Shown one piece after another: positions 1 through 12,900 of a stretch of DNA of 64,000 nt. The translations under genes and the position numbers were made by a program. The stretch's first letter is position 1. Each line of letters begins with the position of its first letter. The notes under the pieces were generated by a model that had not been told where the DNA came from, ran no database searches, and saw nothing but the letters and a program-made list of their open reading frames with translations. The DNA comes from Tribonema minus (Eukaryota; Sar; Xanthophyceae; Tribonematales; Tribonemataceae). The stretch is taken from positions 124,001 to 188,000 of the forward strand of contig JAFCMP010000541.1 of NCBI GenBank assembly GCA_017506865.1, given 5' to 3'.

Positions 1-299
1 GAAGCTCAGTTTGAAGTTCAAGTTGAAGTACAGGAGGCACTAGTTCTCCTTAAAGCAGACGATTTGCCCGCAGAGCAATAGACGAAGGAACTGGCGTAGA
101 ACATGCGTGCAAGGCTGAAGTTTCAGCCATGTGCTGCCTTTATCAGGGCTGTAAGGGTCAGCAACAGGCTTATAGAGCCAACACAGCAGTGGCTCTTTGA
201 CTGGATGGGCGCTGCCGAAAGCATCACTTTGACTCAAAGTTTTGAGGCTTTCAGTTGAAGTTTGGACTTCACCTCTGCCTAACGACGGTAGCCCTGTCG

Positions 300-870
300 C
301 GCAGGTCTGCCGACGCAGACTTGGAAACCACACTCTACGCTGCCAAACCTGATGTGGTCATGGCGCGCACACAACTCAAAATTGTGGAAGTTCAACTTGA
401 AGTTCTGGATATGCTTATTTCTTGTTTGAGGCTGGTAACGCTTACTGCCGTGTCGCTTGGGGGTCTGCTGGAGCAGAACTCAAAGGGACGGCGTCGCTCG
501 ATGCCACTGACCATGATGTGGTCAATGTGCACGCCAACTTCAAACATGAAGTTTCACCTGAGCTCTGACCCAACGATATTCAGCACTTGTTGCCCTGCGC
601 CCATGTGTCTGCAGGCGCGGAGCTTGAGGCCACGCTATTCCTCGACGCGGCCGATCCCGATGTGGGCAATGCGCGCGCCAACTCTTAACATGAAGTTTCA
701 CCTGAGCTCTGACCTACAATATTCCGCACTTGTTGCCGTGCACCCCTTGCCGTGCACCCCTGGGCCTACAGGCGCGGAACTTGAGGCCACCCTGTCCCTC
801 TAAGCAGACAATTTCGACGAGGTCAATGCGCGCGCCAACTTCAAATGTGAAGTTATAACTGAGCTCTGTC
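300..870 (+). repeat. Four diverged partial copies of the 925-1116 exon start
   Basis: Copies at about 300-370, 470-545, 605-705 and 765-865 resemble the acceptor and first about 65 bases of the exon at 925. Three of them diverge from the exon just after the GCGCCAAC stretch and run into a shared spacer (AACTTCAAA or similar, then an AAGTT..ACCTGAGCTCTG segment). One copy carries an in-frame stop, so they look like non-functional exon fragments. Nothing else recognisable lies in bases 1-924. Confidence 0.75.
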
Positions 871-924
871 CTAAACGATGTTCAATGCTGGTTTCACTAT
901 TGCCACACACACGCGTCTCCACAG

Positions 925-3900
925 GCGCGGAGCTGGAGGCCACGCTATCCCTCTACGCGGACGATCCCGACGTGGTGAAGGCGCGCGCCAACTCCGCCAG
1001 ACTGGTGCAGTCGCTCACCGCGGAGGACTCGCCGGCGCTACGCAAGGCCAAGGAGCTGGCGGAGAAGGCGCGCGCGCGGCTGGAGCGGCCCGCCGGCTGG
1101 AAGGACGCTGTGATAGGTGAGGGCGCCGAGCGCCTTTTTAGATGTCTGGACAGCAATGGATCAAGACAGTCCGCCAGCTGCGAGGCTCTGAGTGTTTGTG
1201 TTCCCAGATAATGCGTTTTATTGTGGGGACGCTGCGTTAGGTGAGGTGGGCAATGGCGCAGTAGCTGGGGTACATTCGCTGAGCTCACTGGAAGGACGCT
1301 GTGACAGGTGAGGTGGGCACGGCGCAGTAGCTGGGTGCGCTTCGTTGAGCTGCTTCAACTTCAAGGAGTAGGTTCAGGAGTGACTAAGTGCGTTGTTGAG
1401 TGCATGGGCCATGAGGAGGTTTAGGAGTGACAAAGTGCTTTGTTGAGTGCATGGGCCATGAGGAGTGCATGAGCTGCGTATAGTTGTGCGCTGCTGTGTT
1501 TGTGTCAGGCGGACGAGGGGCTGGGGGTGATGACAGTCGCTCCAGTGCTCAGCGGCGTCTTACTTAGCGCGAATCACTCAATGGTCTTTGGTGTGCGCGC
1601 TTGTCGGGGGGGGGGGCGCTGATTGTACGAGCGCCCAGCTGTGGTGCGATACGACATCACAATGTGCTTCAGAAAACAAAATGTACGCAGCGGCAGACGG
1701 GTAGCTCACGCGCAGGCTTTGCTTGCTACTGCTTGAAACCACTTTTCCCAAGTCGGTGCTGCTGCTTGGTAACATGCTGACTGTGATGGCTCTGTCCCCC
1801 GCTGTCGCTTCGCGCAGGCAAGGCGCGCGAGGCAGAGGTGGAGGGGCGCGGCCGCGTGGGCGATGTCATAAGAGCGGCGGCAAGGGAGGGGGAGCGGGCG
1901 CGCCAGGCAATCATGATGCTCAGAGGGGAGGCGACTGCAGCTACGGTATGCGCCAGTTGCATGTTGGCAGTACTTCTTTCTCTTGGCATGATTGGAAGGT
2001 CGGCTGCGTGCACGCGTCCCTGTGTATCTCACGCGTGCGACTCGCCATGCCTATGCTAAGGATGACCGGTATTGTCAAGCAGTGCGGCGGAGTATCTGTC
2101 AGCGGATGCAATTTAATGGGCAACTAGTGTAGCAGAGGTTCGCCCGATGACTGAGCAATGACTGTGCCTGCTGCGCCGTGCTTCATTCCTATGCTCAAGA
2201 TGCGGCAACCGATCTTTGCTCAAACTTCACGTCTCAGGGGCAACATGTCCTGTGCACAACGCTCTCAGGCCATATCACTGCCTCCAACAAAGCACCAACA
2301 GTGCATTCAATCGCACGTATTGTATTTGTTGTTGGCACGCTGCAGGCGTCCGACAACGTGCTGCGCTTCATGGAGAAGCTCGTGCTGGGCTGGATCGACA
2401 CGGCCGCCGCAGACGCCGCCGCCCTGGCCGATGCAACGGCAGTTACACAGACCGAAACAGCTCTGACACAGAACGGCGCTTTGCGAGCGCCGCCGCTGCC
2501 GCCGCTGTGCGCTGCCGATCTGGTGGAGAGGTATGAGGCAGGCGTGCTGCCGGCGGAGCTTGTGCAAGCATTGCTCAGGCGGGGGGCGAATAATGCAAAG
2601 GGGCTGTGGGCGGGGGCTTCCAGGGGGCTTGGGGGGGGGGGACGGGGGACGGGATGGTGGGGAGGGTGCGGCGCGTTTTGGAGGGGTATGGCAGCGGTGC
2701 CATGGGGTTGGATGATGCTGTGAGCCAGGTAAGGTGATTGTGGAAGGCATCAATCATCTGAAGACGATGTCATGTATTCGATATGGCACGATATATGAAA
2801 GGTCAGACGGCTGCGGAGGGTGCAAGGCATGCTGGGGGGGGGGGGGATGGCAGCAGGACGACCATGGGGGCTGGAGGGTGCTATGAACTAGGCGTGATGA
2901 CTTCTATATACATTTGAATGTGCTTGTGGTTAGCACAAAACGGAAGGGGTGCTTGAAGTGACGTACCGCATGTATGTGTGTATGTATGGGAGTTATACCA
3001 TGGGGTTGAAGATGCCTTGAACCAGTTCAAGTCAATGGTGTATGTAGCAAACCGCCACTGGGGTTCAACAATCAAAATATGATGACTGTTGTATGGCATT
3101 ACGCGACATCCATAGGATGGTGAAGTGGGCCAAATGTGAGCCAGAGATGCGCGAAAGCGGGGCCGCAGAATTGCAGGTGTTGTATATTACTATGCGCACT
3201 CTACACCATAGTAGTACCCTCTCTCACATCAAATGACAACATCCTCAACCAAGCCATCTGGTGGGCCTACTATGTGCAGAAGAGAGCGTCCAACGTTTCC
3301 TGGCCCGTTGCAGAAGTAAACAAACAGTTCGCAGCGCATTCAAGATATACACCTCGACACACTGTTGCGAGTGCTGCGCAAACTCTAACAGATTTGCCTG
3401 TACCCCCAACGGGGGGGCGGTTACAGGCGGTGGAGTACCTCAACTCTGCGGAGGGCGAGGCCGCAGCAGCGAGCCTCGTGAACTCTGGAGGGCGCCACCT
3501 GGCGGGCCTGCGGAGCACTGGTCACTCGGCAGCAGTGCGCGGCCTGCTGACGCGGCTTGGCGACCCCGCGCTCGAGGGCAGAATAAAGGCGAGCGTGGAG
3601 GGCATCGACGCGGACCGGTGGCTGGACATGGGGGAGAGGGCGCTCACGGACGAGGCGGCGCGCGCGGCGCTGCTGACGCGCATCAAGGTGAGCGCTGCCG
3701 TACAATGTCGTCGTGGCATTTGTGATGGTGCCGCAGAGTATGGCGGGTCGGGGCGGGGCCGATGACTTCAAGTTGGTCAACTGATGGGGGAGAGGGCGCT
3801 CGCAAACGAGGCGGCGCGCGCGGCGCTGCTGACGCGCATCAAGGTGAGCGCTCCCTGCGCGCTCAATTACGCACAGTAGCTGCTTGCCTCGAGTTGATAT

Positions 3901-6900
3901 ATCCTCCATCAATAGCGCATTGCTGCCCTGTGCCTGCTTGCACCTGTCGAGACCAATTTCACACCTAGTCTGAACGCACCACCTGTTGCACGACTTCTCC
4001 GTTGGCACTGCTCGCTGCAGGACGCGACGGTTGCATTTCTGCTGGAGTACCTGCCTACCCTGGAAGTGCCACCAATCAGCGGATCCAGTGCCAGCAGGTA
4101 AGCTCTTTCTGCTGCATGTACTCTGAAAGTACTGTTCACAAGATGTGGTGCATCGCAGTGTCTCACAAAGGTCATCTTGGCCCCAAAGTTGCTACCTTAA
4201 CTACCTATAATAATTATCATGCTTAGTGTACCTAGCATGCTTTGAACAAGCGGGTCAGGATGAGGGATAGGTTGATGTTAGCTTCTGTGCGGGCACATGC
4301 ATCCTTAGGTCTCAGCAGCGCTGTTTTGACACAGTGCAAACTGCCAGGTTTTGCAGCAGAGGAGGGCTGCAGCTGTCTACCAACATAAACATTACTTTTG
4401 TCTCCCCCTGTTCAGCTTGTTGAAGTTGTAAGTGAGTCATTAATTACTACAACCCCCGCGACCAACTGGCTTCGGCAGTTCTTGATTTTGAGCCAGCTTT
4501 GTGCATTGCCCCATGGCGGTCAACGTACACGCGCTTGCAGAACATGCTGGAGCCCACCGGCGCGGTTTGAGATCTGCAGGCAGAGGCAGCTCACGCTGCA
4601 GCTCGCATTGAAAGCTTTCTGTGACAAGAAAAAAATCGAGCCATGATGCAAGAATGCGCCAATGTTAACAAATGCGCCATGCTTTGATAGCGGGACGGCC
4701 GACATTCTCACGCTGACTGGAGGACCATGCGCTGTGCAGCATTGCTCATCTACGTGACCTCAGCAGCGGAAGTGCGTATGTCCTCCGCTGTCGCTGAGCC
4801 ACTCCCGAAACTGGCGTTCCCACTTCATTATCAAACGTCACGCACTCCTCTCAGATGCTTCTGCAACCCCCCCCCCCCCCCCCCAGCGTTGCCTACACCA
4901 TCGCCAACCTCGACCTCTCGGGCTTCCAGCTGCGCGCGGAGGACGTGGAGCTCGCGCTGCCCACCAAGGACGTGCTCGACGCACTGAGCGCTGCTGCAGA
5001 ACCGCATCCGAGCGCTGCCGCCGCCGCGCCGCAGCGCAGCGCCGCCGCGGGGCTCAGCGCCAGCAGCAGGTCGCCGCCGCGGCGCCGCCGCAGCGCTGCC
5101 GGCGCGCGTGTGCGCACGAGCCTTGGCGGCGGCGGCGGAGGCGGCGGCGGCGGCGGCGGCGGCGGCGGCAGCGGCATTGGCCCACAACCTTCAACGTTCA
5201 CCACAAGTGATCCTGCCACAGCAAGAACGGCGGGGGACCCGACTGTGCCAATGAGTGCTGAACGCAAGACAACTGCCGGCAGTGCCGGCGGTGTCGGTGG
5301 CGGCGCCGGCGGTGGCAGCGGCAGCGGAGGCGGCAGTGGCGCAGCAGCACCTCAGCAAGTGCTTGCTGCTGCTGCTGGTGGTGATGCTGGCAGTGACAAC
5401 GGCATCAGTGCTCGCAGCGGCAGCATCGCCGGTGCCGCCCAGGCGGAGCAGCCGGCAGAAGCGGCGGGGCGGCGCGACAGCTTGGGGCGACGGCGGCTGC
5501 GGCGAAAGAGTGCTGACACGCCTGTGAGTACCTCACCACCTACTTGGTTATTCAAACTTGACGAACCGGTGTGTGTGTGTGTCCGGGTTCGTCGTGCAGC
5601 GGGCGTTGGAGGTACTTTGAAGTATTTGCACATTCACGCCGATGGCGTCGGAGGGATCGGTGGTCGCACATTGCGCCTGTGCGCGCCTTTGCACCATATG
5701 CGGAAGCCGCCGGGCTGTTGACGTCGCTGCTTTGAGGAGCGGCTCCGCAGGTGCTGCTTGGCTGGACAGTCCCTGTGGCAGACAGCTGCGACTTTGCTTG
5801 TGCGTGAAACGCACACAGGCGCAGTCTGGTGAAACATGTTCATGCAGTCATGTAGGCATGGCTCATACTTCGAAGTAATTGATGGCTGGACGGCTGGCGG
5901 TACTCAATTGAATCAATTTGCAGTGGTTCGGAGCATCATCCCTCTGCCGGCTCGTCCGTACGCACGCGCATCTCGTCTGCCGCGCAGCGCGCGCGCCAAA
6001 GTCATCATTACTTGAAGTTTACAAATAGTTGAAATTTATTGGTGCGTCACCTCTGCACCAATGCACGTACACATGCGCGCATCGCTCATCAGCTGCGCTC
6101 GTCGCGTCTGCCCGTGCAGCCGGCGCCGGAGGTTTTTGCTGTGGTCGCGCGCGGCGTGCATGCGCAGTTCCGTCATCAATAGTTCAAGTTACTATAAATC
6201 ATTAAAGTTTGTCGGCGCATCACCGCTGCACCAGCTTGCACGTTCGTATGCGTGCACCTCTCCATCAGCTGTGCGCCCGTCAACTGCGCAGCCGGCGCCG
6301 GAGGTTTCTGCCGTGGCCGCGCGCGGTGTGCAGGCGCAGTTCCGCCATCAATAGTCAAAGTTTCATGAAGAGTTGAAGTACTTTTGGTGCGTCACCTTGC
6401 GCATAAAAACGCCCGTGCACACTGCTCATCAGCTGCGCCTGTCGCGTCTCCCCGCGCAGCCGGCGCCGGAGGTGTTTGCGGTGGTCGCGCGCGGCGTGCA
6501 AGCGCAGTTCCGCGGCATACAGTGGGCGGCCAAGCAAGAGACGTTTCCGTACGGCAGCGGCACCGGTACAGCAGGTGAGGGCGTAATGCGTACTGGTTGC
6601 TGAAGTACGGTAGTGCTTATGTTTTCAAAGTGTACCGCATAGGTGTACAGTAGGTTTATCGAACTGCATAGCTGTCCTGCACAGGTGGACCGCAGTGCGG
6701 CGCGTCATAGCTCTGCAAGACAGCTTATGTGTGCGTCAGAGGTTTGTATCGCTGTTGTCACTAGTCCAAGTATTGCAGTGATTCATCTGCTGTACCTCTG
6801 AAGCAGCTCGGTACAAAGTTCACGCCATAGCAGACCCAACAGGTCTTCTATGCTGTTTGAAATGTTGAAAGCACGCCGCAATTCCGCTGCCTTGACCAAG

Positions 6901-9900
6901 TGCCCCTGCAGTTTATTCAGCGCCGGCAGCCTGTTGCCGTTGTGTCTGCTTCAATTTATTTTGGGGCTTAAGGGAGTGCCGTCGCATGCAAATCGTCAGT
7001 GAAATGCATTCCTCTGAACTGCTGGACTTTGAACCAGTGTACTTCTGAAGTACTTGCCGTGTATTTGATTATCACGTCCTTCTCCTGCACCATATCCTTC
7101 AAAGCTACTCCTTGTTTTGTTTTTGTAAACAGCAGTGGTATGGTTTTCGTTGAATGTTGCACTTGCTGCCACTCCTCAAGTGCTGTGCAGCAGCCGCTCA
7201 CACTTCAAAGTACCAGCGCGTGCTACCGTGTTGCTTCCACAGCTGCTATAATCTGCTCGCGTGCTCGTCGCTGATGCTCAACGGTCTGCTCTTCCTTGTC
7301 TGCTGCCATCGCCGGCACTGCGCCAGACGCTATGGTAGTCAACGGCAGCGTGCGAATTGGCTTCAGCCTTAAGCGCGGTACTCTCGGCGGCGTCGAGGTG
7401 AGTCGCTCACTTGAACGCTGCTATGTTGAAGATGACGCTAATTACACAGATGGTGACGACTAGTACATCACGGACTTGGCTTGTGCCGGAAGCGTACAGT
7501 TCAAATTGCGACTGCAGCTTTTTTGCCTATCGTTGCGCAAGTTACTCAGAAGAAGAATCCATAATCCCAGGCTACTAGTAGTCGATTGTTTAATCAACCA
7601 CAGCTGCTGTGAGCCTATTTTGTGATTGGCAAGATTTCTGCCCTTGGAAGTTTCAGGCCGCCTCCCACAAGCGCTTGCCAAGTGGCACAGACCCAGCAAC
7701 GATTTGGAAGTTCAACTACTTTTGTGGTTGTGCCGCTGTGGCCATGCTGTACTACACTCTCACCGGAATGTTGGCGCTGAACGCCGTGCTGCCGTCATGT
7801 GTGATGGCAGAAACAGATGAGCAATGCCGACTGCGTCGAATCTGCGCCCACCACGTTACTTCAATGTTTGTGCAATCTGCTACCTGTTGTCCGACCGTAA
7901 CTGCACCCGCTTGCTGGTCATGTCGCGCCGCTGCATCAGCACTAGCATTCTGTCAGTTGTGAACTACCGCTGCACCGCTTGCTTGCCAGCCACTGACGTG
8001 CCACTTGCCAGGCAGGCACTGACCGCGTTTGCCGAGCTTTCATGACATTGTTCGTGGCCAGCCGCGGCACCACTTTTTCCAGGAGCTGCTGAGCCTCTGT
8101 TGTCTGCTTTGCAAAGCCGCCACTGTGTCGTCCGCGTTTGCCCTTTTGCCTGATAAGGGCCCGCTGCTGGTCATGGTAAGCCGCGCCATCACCGTCTTGT
8201 GTCGCCTACCAGCTAGCGCTCCGCTGCAGCTATGTGCCTGGCGTTGTTGGCCTACGCCACTGAACACGTGATGCATTTCGCTGCTGCACAACCAGTGTCC
8301 CTCCGCCAAACTCGTCCTACTGCATCGCGTGCTCCCCTCCCGTCCTTGGCGGAGCCGCCACTGTGTCGTCTGCTGAGCGGCTGATGCTCTGCTTGTTTTG
8401 TGCCGCCTTGTAGGGCCCGCTGCTGGTAATGTCGAGCCGCACCATCACCATGGAGGCGCTCACGGTGTCTGTCGCCAACACGCGTCTCGCGTGGCTTCTC
8501 AACCTGCTGGTGTCGCTCTTCAGCGAGACCATCAAGGTAGGTACTCCGTCTACTTGCTTGCATACATCCTTCGAAGTACATACATACATAGAAGGACGTA
8601 CATACACACACACGACACGCACCTCGCGTGGCTGCTCGACCTGCTGGTGTCGCTGTTCAGCAAAACCATCAAGGTGCTGACTACGTACATGTACATACAT
8701 ATGTTACAGCTGCTACACTTTCAGAAATCTGGTCTTTCGCACGATCCTCCAAGCTGAAGTGTGTGCTCGTAGCGCTGATAGTTCCTGGGGTGTACTGCAT
8801 GTGGAGCAGTCGGTGAGCAGTACGCTTTACTCTTTTCAATCAAGTCTTAGGCCTGTGTTTCCTTGCTTATAGCTACGCTTCCTATGGTCCTTTGCACATT
8901 TCTTGAGGCTCAAGTTTGTGCTCTTCATGCTGACGAGTCATCCATTGAACTCATGTGCAGTGGACAGCCAATTTCGAGCTATGTGCTCAAGCTAGGCTTT
9001 CTGGGCTATTTACCGTGGTCCTCAGGGCCAAGATTTGTGCTGTCCAAGCAACTATGTCCTGCATCGAACTACATGTTTAGGGGACGGTCAGCACTAGGCT
9101 TCTCTGTTCCTTAGGCCTATCCTTTCTCGGCTGCTATTTCAATGGTGAGTTGTACTCGCATTTTTTACAACACAAGCATGACGGTTGAAGTTAGGAAATT
9201 CGATGGCAATTCTGACAGTTAATCTTACACAAGCCTGGCAGTTGAGCATAGGACGCTGCGCTGGAAGTGCAACGGCGACTCCAAACAGTTATGCAACATG
9301 GCCGCCATGTGTACGTCTCGCATCACTTCATGGTCTATCCTGTGGTCACCTGCTTTGCAGGACTCTGTGGCAGAGTCAAAGACGTGCTGGATGATGATGC
9401 TTCCAAGCTCCTGGTTGCCGTCTGTAGCCGCGAACGACCTTGAATCAAACTACACCTCATCACGTGCATCTCACACTTGCACATTGAGCGATCTCGAAGC
9501 TGGTGGCCTCTACATCACGCGTCATTGCAGATTTTCTTATGCCGTAGCCTCAAGGGCACTTTGCAGGACGAGAGAATGCGTTCGAGCTTCTGCGTGCCAT
9601 CACCCTCACCCTAACCCTAACCCTTCGAGCTCATATCCTATAACCCTAGCCTAAGCCGATACGCCGCCGTATCACGCACTGCAGAGCACAAACCTCGCAG
9701 GACATTCGCCACTCAAACAAAAGGCAGCTTCTCAACTGATTGCTCTCTCACGACGCGCACGCGCCCGCAGGAGTACGTCTGCCGCAGCCTCAAGGACACG
9801 CTCGACAAGAACGCGTCCGAGCTCCTGCGCACCGGCACCGGCTTTACAAGCGCATATACCATCGCATCATAGATCGCAACGCACAGATTCTGCAGAATTC

Positions 9901-12900
9901 GCCACTGGAACAAACTGCAAACTTTCCACCGATTTCTCCCTCGCGACGCGCGCGTCGCTGCAGGAGTACGTCTGCCGCAGCCTCAAGGACACGCTGGACG
10001 AGAACGCGTCCGAGCTCCTACGCACCATCACCGGCTCTACAAGCCAAAATAACATCATATCATGCACTGCGGAGCACAAGCTTTGCAGCACTGCCAGTTG
10101 AAGAACAAAGAACAGTCGTTCAACTGTATTTCTCTCTCACGATGCGCGCGTCACCGCAGGAGTACGTCTGCCGCAGCCTCAAGGACACGCTCGACGAGAA
10201 CGCGTCCGAGCTCCTGGGCGCCGTCAATGGCTTTGCGGCGGGGTCGTGGCCGCTGCTGCTGAGCGCTGCCAAACTCGACGCGGCGCGCCTGCCGCCTGCA
10301 AGCGCCGCGGAGGAGGCGGTCGCGCGTGGCGAGCGCGCCGCAGCGCCTAAAAGCGGCGGCGCGCTGCGGCCGCCGCGGCTGCCGCCGCTGCCACCGCTGG
10401 ACGTGTTTGAGGGCGATGGCCAGGTGCGGAAGCATCGCAATTGCGAGTTTGCGAATGTGCGCTACTGCTGTATCTGTCAAGGCGTACTACTTGAAGCGGT
10501 ACATAGCGCCGCATAGGAGGCAATGGCGCGCAGCGAGCGCGCTGCGGCCGCCGCCGCTGCCGCCGTGGGCGTGTCTGAGGGCGAGGCCCAGGTGCGGAAG
10601 CGTCGCGATCGCGAGTTGCCCTACTTAAGCAATAGACTCACAAAGGCACAAGAGTGCAGCGCGGGCCTGCAGCTGCCGCCGCTGCCGCCGCTTGATGTGT
10701 TTGAGGGCGAGGGCCAGGTGTGGACGCGTCGTCATCGCGAGTTTGAGTGTGTGCACTACTGCTGTATCTGTCAAGGCGTACTACTTGAAGCAGTAGACAG
10801 CGCCGCTGCCGCCGCTGGACGTGTTTGAGGGCGAGGGCCGGGTGCGGAAGCGTCGCGATTGCGAGTTGCCTGCGTGCGCTGCCATACTGTTCGTACTTCT
10901 TGAAGCTGTAGATAGCCCCGCGGAGGAGGCGTTGGTGCGCGGCGAGCGCCGCTGCCGTCGCTCGACGTGTTTGAAGGCGAGGGACAGGTGCGTGATTGCG
11001 AGTTACCCATGCGGCTGCCGCCGCTGCCGCCGCTCAACGTGTTTGAGGGCGATGGCCAGGTGCGGAGGTGTCGTGATTGCGAGTTTGAGCATGTGCACTA
11101 CAGTACTGCTGTATCTATGAGTTTGTACTGCATGGAAGTCGCAGATCTCGCAAAGGCTTCAGAGCGCAGCGCTAGGCTGCTGCTGCCGCCGCCTCCGTGC
11201 GCAAGGGGCGACCGCCCACGCGCAGTCGTGTGCTGCTGCTGCGGCTGCTGCTGGTGCGGCTGCGTGAGCACCTCAACGGTCATTGAACATTTTCTCAGCA
11301 GTGAGTACTGGGACGTGCCTGCACCGCTGCTGCTGCGCTAGATGTATTAGAGCGCGGGGGCGCTAGGTGCAGAAGCGAAACTGCGCGTTGCCTGCACTTG
11401 TTCTGCTGCATGTATTCTTCAACGGTGATTTCTCAGGAGCTGGCAAACGCAACTCATAGCTGTGCACCTGCCGCCGGTGGACGCATTTGAGCAAAGGCTG
11501 GATGCAAAATCATCACGGTGTGCACCATCTGCCTCTCTACAGTATGTTACGGACTGGTGACTAGTGGACGGGTCTCGATGCAAATTGCTTGGAGTCGATG
11601 CGCTATGATCACTGTAGAGCAGTGGCAGGCGCACATAGGAGCGCAAGCAGTTGAGACACGTGTGCAATGGCGGCAAAAAACTGTCATAATGGGGAGCGCC
11701 TGATCGTAACGGCGAAGACGAAAGCGCATGAGTATCGGGCCAGCGAGCGGAAATGCACGTGCGACCTCATCTGCGGCTGCTGCCGCCTGTGTAGATGTGA
11801 GGGGCGGGTGTGATTTGGAGAAGATCGTATGTTCACTACTGTGACAGGGTCTTTACAAGATGCAGCCTTGCCAAGAAGCAATTGGGCGCATGAATGGTGC
11901 ACGCGAGCGCAGCATGCCGCTGTCCCCTGTCTACGCTGTGAGCAGGCATGCGGTGGGAAGGAAAGCTGAGATAATGCATTGAGTGCAAGTCCACAATAGT
12001 CTACTTCAATGAGCATACATCTGTGCGCGCATCCCAAATGGAACAGATTGTCAAGACGCCACGGTCATCTGACAGGCACCCCAAGGCTGCATTATGTGGC
12101 GAAAAGGGGACACACCAGCTACATACGCTTCGAATAGTTGACACTGTCTTGGAGAAGCTCACGTCTGCTGATCGCGCACCGCTGCTGTTTTGGTCTGCAG
12201 TTGCGCGGGTTGATTCCGCAGGAGTTCAGCTTGGTGCTTGAGGAGCAAGGGCCTTTGGGCATGCAAATAGACATTGTGGAACTACCCGGGGGCGGCAGGC
12301 GTCTGCTGGTGGCAGGCCTGGTGCCGGGGGCTCAGGTGATCACAATGATCAATTGCACTTCAAGCTCAGTGACGAAAAATATGCCGTAGAGCAGGGAATG
12401 CTGCTGGTGCCAGGCCTGGTGCCAGGGGCCCAGGTGAACACAAACTTCAGCTATAACTTCAAGCTCAGGAACAGAAAATATGCGGTAGAGCAGGGAATGC
12501 TGCTGGGGGCGGGCCTGGTGCCGGGGGCCGAGGTGAACACAAACTTCAATTGCAACTTCAAGCTCAGTGACGAAAATATGCCGTAGAGCAGGAAATGCTG
12601 CTGGTGGCAGGCCTGGTGCCGGGGGCGGGGGCCCAGTTGAACTTCAATGTCAGTTGCGACTTCAAGTTCAGCGGCAACATTTGTTTCTAATTCAGATTTT
12701 TCTTATTTGCAGTAGAGCATGAAATGTTCTTGGCATGGGCGGCCCCCCGAGTAGATTAGATGTGTTAAGGGTCAGGGTGAGGTACGCTTACATGCCCTGT
12801 GCGGAGCCACTCACAACACCGCAGCAGGAGCAGTGCCCACAGAATCTGCCCAAACTGCAGGCAACTTTTGGATGCTGAACCCCCCGGTACTCTGGAGTTC

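Noticed and set aside
300..870. Treating the four copies before 925 as real tandem exons
   Set aside because: They carry stops, diverge abruptly inside the exon and lack donors, so they are read as echoes.
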